Positions 1 to 7,745 of a stretch of 64,000 nucleotides of DNA are shown here, piece by piece (position 1 is the stretch's first letter; every line of letters starts with the position of its first letter). A program made the translations under genes and the position numbers. The notes below the pieces were generated by a model. The model searched no databases, was not told the DNA's origin, and was given only the letters and a program-made list of their open reading frames with translations. The DNA comes from Oscillospiraceae bacterium (lineage in GTDB: Bacteria > Bacillota > Clostridia > Oscillospirales > UBA929), in NCBI GenBank assembly GCA_009782475.1, contig WRIZ01000002.1, positions 64,001 through 128,000 of the forward strand, read 5' to 3'.

Positions 1-2
1 TG

Positions 3-1754
3 ATCCTCCTCTCGCTGAAAGACACAGCCTTTATGTTTGAAAAGCTGCTGTATGCCGCGACGCTGGCCGTGACCGTCATCGTTGTCGCCGTGCCGGAAGG
101 GCTTCCGATGATGATCACGGTTGTTTTGTCCGCCAATATGAAGCGGATGTTCAAAGACAATGTGCTGGTGCGTAAATTGGTCGGGATCGAAACCGCAGGG
201 AGTATGAACATCCTGTTTACCGACAAAACCGGGACACTGACCAAAGGGAAGCTGCAAGTCACCGCCTTTATTGACCCGGACGGCAGAACCTATAAAGCGG
301 GGGACAGCCCGGTGGACAAAGCCATCCACCGCGCTTTGGTTTGGAACAACGCCGCCGTCATGTCGAAAGGCAAAGCGGTTGGCGGCAACGCGACCGACCG
401 GGCTTTGTTGGAATTTGCGCAAAAATACAACTTTTCACATCGTTTGGCCAAGGGGAAAATCATCCCGTTTGATTCAAAACGAAAGATTATGTCCACCGAA
501 GTAACGGGCGAAACGGTGTGTAAATTGACCAAAGGCGCGCCGGAGATCATCATGCGCGGGCAGGAAACGCAGGCGTTGAAGAAGGCCATAACGCGTTTGC
601 AGGAAGAAGGAGCCAGGCTGATCGCGGTTGCCGAAAACAACCGCGTTTTGGGGCTGTTTGCCGTGCGGGACGATGTGCGTTACGAGGCGGCCGGGGGCGT
701 CAAGCAGATTCAAAACGCCGGCATCCAAGTGGTGATGATCACAGGCGACGCGAAAGAAACGGCGCGCGCCATTGCCAAAAAGACCCACCTGCTCGAAGAC
801 GGCGGGTTGATCCTGACCTCTGAGGAACTGGCGAAAATGAGCGATGATGAGGTGCGTCACGCCCTGCCCCGTTTGCGGGTGGTTGCCCGCGCCCTGCCCC
901 GGGATAAAAGCCGCCTTGTCCGCATCGCGCAGGGGATGGGTTTGGTGGCGGGGATGACGGGTGACGGCGTGAACGACGCGCCCGCTTTGCGGAAAGCGGA
1001 CGTCGGCTTCGCCATGGGCAGCGGGACAGAGGTCGCCAAAGAAGCGGGGGACATCGTCATCATGGACGACAACCTCTTTTCGATCGCCAAAGCCATCCGT
1101 TACGGGCGCACCATCTTCAAGAGTATCCGCAAATTTATCATTTTCCAGCTCACGCTGAATTTCTGCGCGTTGGGCGTCTCGGTCATCGCGCCGCTGATCG
1201 GGGTGGAGGCTCCGATCACCGTCATACAGATGCTGTGGATCAACATGGTGATGGACACATTGGCCGGGCTGGCCTTCGGCGGTGAACCGGCTTTGATGGA
1301 ATATATGAACCAGCCGCCCAAAAAGCGGGACGAACCGATCATCAACAGCTACATGTACCGGGAGATCGCGCTGGGGGGGCTTTACGCGGTGCTGGTTTGT
1401 CTGTGGTTCTTGAAAAGTTCTGTGACCCACACTCTTTTCAATACCCCGGCGCGGTTTATGACGGCGTTCTTCGCATTGTTTATGTTCATGGGCATCTTTT
1501 CATCCCTCACGGCGCGCACCCATAAAGCCAACCTCTTAGACCATTTGGCGGGCAACAAACCGTTTATCGGCATTATGGGGCTGGTGGCGGCTGTGCAAAC
1601 CGGATTGATTTACTTCGGCGGCACCATCTTCCGCACCAGCGGGCTGACCTTTTGGCAGCTCACCTTTGTTCTCTTGCTGGCGTCCACCGCCATCCTCGTC
1701 CGCACCTTCCGCGTCATATGGTATGAACGCTCGGGAAAGCCTTGCGGGTTATAG
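3..1754 (+). CDS. Cation-transporting P-type ATPase (Ca2+-type), 5' end cut by window edge
   Basis: Frame is open from base 3 (ILLSLKDTAFMFEK...); DKTGTLT phosphorylation motif, MTGDGVNDAPAL hinge motif, C-terminal TM helices. Confidence 0.93.
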   Translation: MLLSLKDTAFMFEKLLYAATLAVTVIVVAVPEGLPMMITVVLSANMKRMFKDNVLVRKLVGIETAGSMNILFTDKTGTLTKGKLQVTAFIDPDGRTYKAGDSPVDKAIHRALVWNNAAVMSKGKAVGGNATDRALLEFAQKYNFSHRLAKGKIIPFDSKRKIMSTEVTGETVCKLTKGAPEIIMRGQETQALKKAITRLQEEGARLIAVAENNRVLGLFAVRDDVRYEAAGGVKQIQNAGIQVVMITGDAKETARAIAKKTHLLEDGGLILTSEELAKMSDDEVRHALPRLRVVARALPRDKSRLVRIAQGMGLVAGMTGDGVNDAPALRKADVGFAMGSGTEVAKEAGDIVIMDDNLFSIAKAIRYGRTIFKSIRKFIIFQLTLNFCALGVSVIAPLIGVEAPITVIQMLWINMVMDTLAGLAFGGEPALMEYMNQPPKKRDEPIINSYMYREIALGGLYAVLVCLWFLKSSVTHTLFNTPARFMTAFFALFMFMGIFSSLTARTHKANLLDHLAGNKPFIGIMGLVAAVQTGLIYFGGTIFRTSGLTFWQLTFVLLLASTAILVRTFRVIWYERSGKPCGL

Positions 1755-1759
1755 AAAGA

Positions 1760-1787
1760 ACCCCCGCTTTTCATTCAAAGCGGGGGT
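1760..1787. terminator. Hairpin between the ATPase and the converging minus-strand ORF
   Basis: Perfect 11-bp stem acccccgcttt/aaagcgggggt with 6-nt loop; short T-rich tail only on the minus side. Confidence 0.55.
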
Positions 1788-1799
1788 ATCGTACAACAC

Positions 1800-2276
1800 T
1801 TATGAAGTCTGCTTTACCAATGATTTGATCAACGCGGTGAAGTCTTCTAAGTTACAAGTGTTGAATTCTTCCGGCGTATCGAGCAACTTTGCGATTGTGT
1901 ATCCGGTCAAATCTTTTTCAGTCAGCTTTATGTTATGTTCACCGAGCATTTTGCTTGAATCCCAATTTACAACCAGCATTTTATCCGCTATAGGCCAAGT
2001 GGTCGAAGACCCAAAACCGTTGCCTGCCTTATTGATAAAGAATATGGCTTCCATACCGGGGGATAGTTCAAAGGTTGAAGATCGTTCAATATAGGTTTCC
2101 GCTCTGCCGCCGTCCCGGTAAAAAGTAAATTCTCCCTTTGCGTCACCCTTATATACCTCGACAACGGAAAGGATAACAGGGGTCTTCAATAGCATTCCGT
2201 GATGAAGCTCAGTTTTTTTCAATTCAGATACCTTAGCGAAAAAGATGTGATCCGCTTCCTTAACCAACCCAGCCAA
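1800..2276 (-). pseudogene. Probable 5'-truncated secreted/hypothetical protein
   Basis: 158 aa ORF with TTG start and no signal peptide; in-frame stop a few codons upstream; body (EADHIFFAKVSELKK...VVEVYKGDAKGEFTF) looks like the interior of a longer extracytoplasmic protein. Confidence 0.4.
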
Positions 2277-2560
2277 AGTATAACCGGGTATTTATAGTTG
2301 GCTGCATGATATTACTGGAACAAGTTGAACTTGTACACTTACCGTTGCCAATCTCGTGGCAATGACGGATTCCATAAACATGACCCAATTCATGCATGAC
2401 TACAGTTTGAGTGTTATATGTACCGGATTGATTTGTTATACTAAATGAATATCTGCTGTTTAAGTATACATCTACCTTTGTCCACGCCTATGTTATAACT
2501 GCCGCCGAGAGTGCTGCCGAGATACAAGTCGTAGTCATAGCTGTGTTGATACCCCTTTCA
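2260..2560 (-). pseudogene. Matrixin/metzincin-like metalloprotease remnant (frameshifted, 5' truncated)
   Basis: Minus-strand translation ...VDVYLNSRYSFSITNQSGTYNTQTVVMHELGHVYGIRHCHEIGNGKC...NIMQPTINTRLYFGWVG*; HExxHxxGxxH at 2394-2362; upstream segment SYDYDLYLGSTLGGSYNIGVDK is in another frame, reconnectable by a 1-nt change near 2478. Confidence 0.7.
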
Positions 2561-2649
2561 TTCGTGTATTTATTTCATTATACACATAGAAAGAAGAGGC
2601 AATTGTCGAATAATGTCGATGGAATTGTTAAATATTTGTTAACTTTAAT

Positions 2650-2702
2650 TCAACGCACGGTTACGCTCACAACCTCATTGCTCGTGCCGATGCGGATCGG
2701 CG
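2650..2702 (-). repeat. Second copy of the 3' end of the metallophosphoesterase gene (copy A)
   Basis: Encodes PIRIGTSNEVVSVTVR*, identical in protein to the end of ORF 3544..4665; 7 of 51 nt differ, all synonymous. Confidence 0.9.
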
Positions 2703-2773
2703 GAATTGTCAAACGAACAACGCAATTATACGTTCTATCGAACGTATGCGCCTACCGGGGGCGTTTTAGCTCG

Positions 2774-3175
2774 TCACTCCTTCGTCCAATCCTCCGTAAC
2801 AAGCCCATCGACACGGGAAAACTCCCCTGTATTATTTGTCACCAATACTGCGTCGTTTGCTAAAGCCGAAGCGGCTATCAACAAATCGTTTCCGCCGATA
2901 ATCTGCCCTTTTGTTTCAAGCGCGGCACGAATATCGCCGTATACACGAGCGGTTTTATGATCAAAATGAATTATTTCATAAAGCGCAGCAAAACGGGCAT
3001 ATCGTATTAAGTTATAATCCCTCTTTACGCTTTTTGCCGCGCCATAGTAGAGTTCGGCCATAACAACTGCAGGTACTCTTATTTCATTGCGCAGAATCGT
3101 TCTCATTTTCTCCCTTATTTGATGGAATTTATTATTTAGAAAATAAACGCAAATATTTGTATCAAGGAAATACAT
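2774..3175 (-). CDS. vapC: PIN-domain toxin, VapC family
   Basis: MYFLDTNICVYFLN start, conserved acidic residues (MAELYYG, GGNDLLIAASAL), preceded by a small overlapping ORF. Confidence 0.88.
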   Translation of the reverse strand: MYFLDTNICVYFLNNKFHQIREKMRTILRNEIRVPAVVMAELYYGAAKSVKRDYNLIRYARFAALYEIIHFDHKTARVYGDIRAALETKGQIIGGNDLLIAASALANDAVLVTNNTGEFSRVDGLVTEDWTKE

Positions 3176-3447
3176 TATCTTATTTCCTCTCTTGGAGTGT
3201 TAAATTCCCAAGGGATTTCTGGCGGTTCGATAAACGTTGGATCATCTATTGAACCGCAAAGTTCATCAAGGGCAATTTGATACTCCTTTTGTGTCATTTC
3301 CTCTGTCTTTTTGATGACCGCCGGTTCATCAAGCACGGTCATAATAACCTTGCGCCGACCAGTTATACGCATTGTTTGTCCTGCCGGATAGAAATGCCCG
3401 TTTTCAAAATATCCTTCATATGCTTGCATAGCTTTCAGCTCCTTCAT
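3175..3447 (-). CDS. Antitoxin of the VapC-type toxin
   Basis: 90 aa; MQAYEGYFENGHFYPAGQTMRITGRRKVIMTVLDEP is typical of clostridial antitoxins paired with PIN toxins; overlaps the toxin start. Confidence 0.8.
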   Translation of the reverse strand: MKELKAMQAYEGYFENGHFYPAGQTMRITGRRKVIMTVLDEPAVIKKTEEMTQKEYQIALDELCGSIDDPTFIEPPEIPWEFNTPREEIR

Positions 3448-3486
3448 AGATTATTCACCGCATATTCATATGGTTGCCACATTTAT

Positions 3487-3515
3487 AGAATACCATAAAT
3501 CAAATTCCTTGACAA
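3487..3515 (-). promoter_or_regulatory. Candidate sigma-A promoter of the toxin-antitoxin pair
   Basis: TTGTCA (3515-3510), 17 bp, TATTCT (3492-3487). Confidence 0.6.
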
Positions 3516-3543
3516 CTAAATATCGCCGGTCTTGTTACAAAGC

Positions 3544-4665
3544 TCAACGGACGGTTACGCTCACAACCTCATTGCTGGTACCAATCCTAATCGGCATCAT
3601 CCATGTGCCTGCGCCCTGCGAAATGACGACTTGGGGGTTCTCTTCGTTCTTCGGAATGTATCCGTAATCAATAGGATAGATCAAGCCGGTGATGATGCTG
3701 CCCGGGAATATCTGACCCCGGTGGGTGTGCCCGGCCAGGATAAGGTCGGCGGCATTGCGGTATTCAGTGATATAAGCCGGGTTGTGATCCATCACTACAA
3801 TGGGCAACCCGGCATCCAGCGAAGCGGAAAGCTCCCAAAAATCCGCGCGCCGTGAACCGCCGAGGCCGCCGATCGGGGAATGGTCGAGCCGTCCCAGCAG
3901 CACCATCCGTTCGTCTATCATAACATGCTCATCTTTAAGGAGCCTGACCCCGCTCCGTTCAAGGAAATCGATCATCTCCCCGGCCGAATGTCCGCCGTCG
4001 TGGTTCCCGAAACAAGCGTACACGCCGTAAGGGGCATGGATGCTTTGAAGGAGGGCGGACGCCTTGTCCGGGTAGCGGACGGCGTCGTATCCGTTGGAGA
4101 AAATGTCCCCGGCAATACAGACCAAATCGGGGTTGAGGTCATTGATCATTTCAACAATGGTTTCAAGGCGGCGTTCGGAACCGAGGTCGCCCAGATGCAA
4201 GTCGCTGACCAAAACGATGTTCATCTCGCCGGAAAGCCCTATATCAACATCATAGGAGACAGTTTTCACCCGGTGCGCGTTGAAAATACCGTAGCAAACC
4301 ACGCCGACAGACAGGATAACAACGGCAAGTCCCGCGAAAAAACGGACGCTCTGCGGCATCGGGCTTGGGATCAGCCGGGAAAGCCTGCCGATTAAGATAA
4401 CGGCGTCCGAGAGAAGGAAGAACAAGAAAAGGTATATGTAGAAGCCTGTCCAGTAAGAAGCGAACCAGCGCATGACGTCCTGTATCCCAAACGGCAGGCG
4501 CAGGAACCCCAAAACCAGCGACAAAGCCAGCAGTGTGTAAACGATGATAAACGCTTTCCCGCTGATCTGCGGAAACATGGTTCCAAGCCACTGAAAAGAC
4601 CTTCTGCCCACATAAAAATTGGAGCCAAAGTAAACGGTTATGAGAGTAAGAAAAATCCAGCGCAT
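3544..4665 (-). CDS. Metallophosphoesterase, membrane-anchored
   Basis: N-terminal TM helices then SDLHLGD..., GDIFSNG, GNHDGG, GHTHRGQ motifs. Confidence 0.92.
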   Translation of the reverse strand: MRWIFLTLITVYFGSNFYVGRRSFQWLGTMFPQISGKAFIIVYTLLALSLVLGFLRLPFGIQDVMRWFASYWTGFYIYLFLFFLLSDAVILIGRLSRLIPSPMPQSVRFFAGLAVVILSVGVVCYGIFNAHRVKTVSYDVDIGLSGEMNIVLVSDLHLGDLGSERRLETIVEMINDLNPDLVCIAGDIFSNGYDAVRYPDKASALLQSIHAPYGVYACFGNHDGGHSAGEMIDFLERSGVRLLKDEHVMIDERMVLLGRLDHSPIGGLGGSRRADFWELSASLDAGLPIVVMDHNPAYITEYRNAADLILAGHTHRGQIFPGSIITGLIYPIDYGYIPKNEENPQVVISQGAGTWMMPIRIGTSNEVVSVTVR

Positions 4666-4689
4666 TCGTCCACCCGCTTTCTAACGTGT

Positions 4690-4717
4690 AGTATAGCACA
4701 CAATATAGCGTTGTAAA
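4690..4717 (-). promoter_or_regulatory. Candidate sigma-A promoter for the metallophosphoesterase gene
   Basis: TTTACA (4717-4712), 16 bp, TATACT (4695-4690). Confidence 0.6.
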
Positions 4718-4849
4718 ACCCCCTTAATCCGCTTGAAGCAGGATAGGGGGTATGATACGATATTGTAAAAATGTTTCAGGCAGTGAGCAAATCGCCCCGT
4801 TCAATTGTATATTGTATGACCGGTTAATAGAGAGCGAAGGGGCAATGCT

Positions 4850-5368
4850 TTGATGGAGGGTACTTTGGGGAATACAAAAAAATTGAAAAACGGGGTGGCG
4901 GAAGCGGTCATTACGGAAGTTTACGAGAGGACTTTGCCGTCTGTCTACCGTTTATGCTACTCATATCTGAAAAACAGCCACGATACGCAGGACATGGTTC
5001 AAAGCGTATATGTAAAGCTCTTGCAAAGCGGCAGAGATTTTGAAAGTGACGAGCATCAGAAGGCCTGGCTCTTGCTAACGGCGCGCAATCTCTGCAAAAA
5101 CAACCTGCGTCACTGGTGGCGGCGCAACGAGCCTTTGGAACGGTGCGACAGCCTGCCCATCGCGTCCCCGGCGGAGGATTACAGCGGCGTCAGGGACGTG
5201 GTGCTGGGATTGCCGGATAAATACAAAATACTGGTGTTCCTGTATTACTATGAAGGCTACGACACCAATGAAATCGCCGATATGCTGAAGAAAAACAATT
5301 CGACCGTGCGGCGGCATCTCGCCGAGGCACGAGCTATTTTAGGAGGGATTATCCGTGAAGAAGAATAA
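4850..5368 (+). CDS. RNA polymerase sigma factor, ECF (sigma-70 family)
   Basis: Region 2 (YRLCYSYLKNSHDTQDMVQSVYVKLLQ) and region 4 (LGLPDKYKILVFLYYYEGYDTNEIADMLKKNNSTVRRHLAEAR). Confidence 0.9.
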   Translation: MMEGTLGNTKKLKNGVAEAVITEVYERTLPSVYRLCYSYLKNSHDTQDMVQSVYVKLLQSGRDFESDEHQKAWLLLTARNLCKNNLRHWWRRNEPLERCDSLPIASPAEDYSGVRDVVLGLPDKYKILVFLYYYEGYDTNEIADMLKKNNSTVRRHLAEARAILGGIIREEE

Positions 5369-7637
5369 CATTACCGGGTTTTATGAGACGATTGGGCCGT
5401 CCGCGGACGAAAAGGGACAAATGCTGGAGAAATTATTGCAGACAAAAACAAGGAAGCGCGTGAACTTACGGCCTGTAGGCCTTTTGGCGGCGGGGCTGGC
5501 ACTCTTTTTCATCCTGTCCGTGCCGTTATGGGGGTTGTCGTGGTTTGACTTCGGCGGAGCCGACGTTCCCGGGGTTGACCCCGGCGCAACCGAACAGCCG
5601 GGCGTGACCGTACAGACAAGTACCGCGCCGTCTGCCGGGAAGGAAGTTGTCTTCATTCATGAGGAAACGGTCTCTCTGGAAGGGATCGGCAGTCTCGACG
5701 TCGCAAGCATTTACCAAGACATTGCCGTCACCCTCACCGACGCCGCGGAAATGACAGTCCGCCAATACGATAAAAACGGAGTGAAGCCGTTTATCCTCAA
5801 CAACGACGGCAAGGCTATTTCGGTAAAGCACGATGACAAAACCGTCAGCGGTTCGATCACAAATTCACAAATGCCCCGTTTTGAGATTGCGATACCCCGT
5901 GCATTCTACGGCGATGTGTCTCTGAGCAGTACCTCCGGCGATATACTACTGCATAGCGACGCCAACTGGAAGACGGTGAAGTTCAACACGTCATCGGGGG
6001 ATATACTCTTCGGCAAACTGTGGGCAGAGTCTGTCAATTTCAAGGCAACATCCGGCGACATCGTCATCAATGAATTGATGGCGGAAGGGGACGTCAACCT
6101 AAACTGCACATCCGGCGATGTGGTTATTGTAAAGTTATCGGCGGCAGGCAATATAAATTTGGAAACGACATCCGGCGACATCTTGGTCTCCGCCCTTGCC
6201 GGCAAGAGTTACTCCGTCAGCACGACATCCGGTGACATTGACATCAAAGAAGCCATCGGCGAAGGAAAGGCGGCATCGGTGAGCGGCAAGGTGAAAGTCA
6301 ACGGCGAGATACTGGAGAAAGAACGGCCTGCTCAAGGTAAGGATGGTTCCAGCAGCGAAAATAAGCAGCAGAAAAAATGGGGAAAAGCCATCCTTTTGCA
6401 TGAAGAAACGGTTTCTTTATCAGGAATCGAAAAAATCTCCATTGACAATATGTATCAAAACATTAACATCACCCTTACCGACGCGGAAGAGATGACCATC
6501 CGCCAGTATGACCCGGAAGAAATAAAGCCGTTGACCCTAAGCAATAACGGAACAAAAATCTCCATAAAGGCGGATGACAGCTGGAGCAAAACTTACAATA
6601 GCAGCCCCAGCGGAAAAGAATGCCGCTTTGAGATCGAGCTGCCCCGTTCCTACAGCGGCGATGTAAGCATAAACACCATGTCCGGGTCAGTAGAGGTCAA
6701 GGGAAGCGTAAAACTCAATAATGTGAAGTTTTATACCATGTCCGGCAGCATCAATATTGAAACACTTGAAGCGAAGGATGTAATACTCAGCACGATGTCC
6801 GGCAGCACTTGGGCCGACAAAATCACAAGCGAGACGTACAACATCAGCGCGATGTCCGGCAGTGTGAACATCAAAGACCTTACCGGCAAAGGCGAAGCGT
6901 CGGTCATGAGCGGCACAGTGACGATCAACGGCAAAACGCAGGAGAAAGAATGGCCGTTTAACAACGGCGGGCAGACATTTGATTACGTGCAAGTATTTGA
7001 TAATGGTCAAGTTAACGAAGCTGTTTTTATCCACGAGGAAACCGTATCGCTGGAAGGGATTGACAGCCTTACGATTGAAAGTTTCCACCAGATCATCAAT
7101 ATTACTTTCACCGATGCCTCGGCAATGACGATCCGTCACTATGATCAAGCCGGGATGGAGCAGTTTACCCTGAAGAACGACAGCAAAACGATTGCGGTGA
7201 AGCACGATGATAAAAACACCGACAGAATGATTAGCAACTTAAATAATCCCCGCTTTGAGATCGAGATACCCCGTTCCTATCAAGGCGATGTGTCCCTGAA
7301 AAGCCTGTCCGGCAGCGTCTCTGTCAAAGAAGATGTGAATTGGAACAAGGTGACGGTCTCTCTGATCTCCGGTATGATTGCGTTTGAGAATATCAAAGCG
7401 AAAGATGTATCCTTAAAGAGCGTATCCGGCCATGTCAAGGTCAAGGAAGTTGAAGCGAATGATGTAAATCTCAAAAGTACCTCCGGGAATGTTACGGCGG
7501 AAAAAATCATCAGTGAGACATACAGCGCGAGTTCAACCTCCGGCAATGTAAACATCAAAGAAGCCGCCGGCGAAGGTCAGGCGACGTCGGTGACCGGCAC
7601 GGTAACCATCAACGGCGAGGTACAAAAGAAACGGTAA
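5355..7637 (+). CDS. DUF4097-like repetitive beta-strand protein, possible anti-sigma/envelope sensor
   Basis: Overlaps sigma gene end; short cytoplasmic N-term, one TM helix (VGLLAAGLALFFILSVPLWG), three homologous modules rich in SGDI/MSGS/SGxV repeats. Confidence 0.8.
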   Translation: MKKNNITGFYETIGPSADEKGQMLEKLLQTKTRKRVNLRPVGLLAAGLALFFILSVPLWGLSWFDFGGADVPGVDPGATEQPGVTVQTSTAPSAGKEVVFIHEETVSLEGIGSLDVASIYQDIAVTLTDAAEMTVRQYDKNGVKPFILNNDGKAISVKHDDKTVSGSITNSQMPRFEIAIPRAFYGDVSLSSTSGDILLHSDANWKTVKFNTSSGDILFGKLWAESVNFKATSGDIVINELMAEGDVNLNCTSGDVVIVKLSAAGNINLETTSGDILVSALAGKSYSVSTTSGDIDIKEAIGEGKAASVSGKVKVNGEILEKERPAQGKDGSSSENKQQKKWGKAILLHEETVSLSGIEKISIDNMYQNINITLTDAEEMTIRQYDPEEIKPLTLSNNGTKISIKADDSWSKTYNSSPSGKECRFEIELPRSYSGDVSINTMSGSVEVKGSVKLNNVKFYTMSGSINIETLEAKDVILSTMSGSTWADKITSETYNISAMSGSVNIKDLTGKGEASVMSGTVTINGKTQEKEWPFNNGGQTFDYVQVFDNGQVNEAVFIHEETVSLEGIDSLTIESFHQIINITFTDASAMTIRHYDQAGMEQFTLKNDSKTIAVKHDDKNTDRMISNLNNPRFEIEIPRSYQGDVSLKSLSGSVSVKEDVNWNKVTVSLISGMIAFENIKAKDVSLKSVSGHVKVKEVEANDVNLKSTSGNVTAEKIISETYSASSTSGNVNIKEAAGEGQATSVTGTVTINGEVQKKR

Positions 7638-7668
7638 AGCGGTGAGGCAGAACAAACCATTATACAGC

Positions 7669-7701
7669 AAAGGTGCGCGCAGTTCGCTGCGCGCACCTTT
7701 T
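7669..7701 (+). terminator. Strong hairpin with TTCG loop between DUF4097-like and beta-propeller genes
   Basis: Perfect 14-bp stem aaaggtgcgcgcag-ttcg-ctgcgcgcaccttt followed by T. Confidence 0.6.
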
Positions 7702-7745
7702 GATGTAATTGACGGAACAAAACGGAAATCAATGCGTCTAAGGGA

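Noticed and set aside
474-1430. 318 aa minus-strand ORF inside the P-type ATPase gene
   Set aside because: Antisense shadow ORF; the ATPase frame is clearly coding and the antisense protein is His/Gln/Arg-rich without domain features
5900-7600. Repeated atcg/tccggc motifs as a CRISPR-like or mobile repeat
   Set aside because: They are codons of the SGDI/MSGS protein ladder within one ORF, not regularly spaced direct repeats with unique spacers
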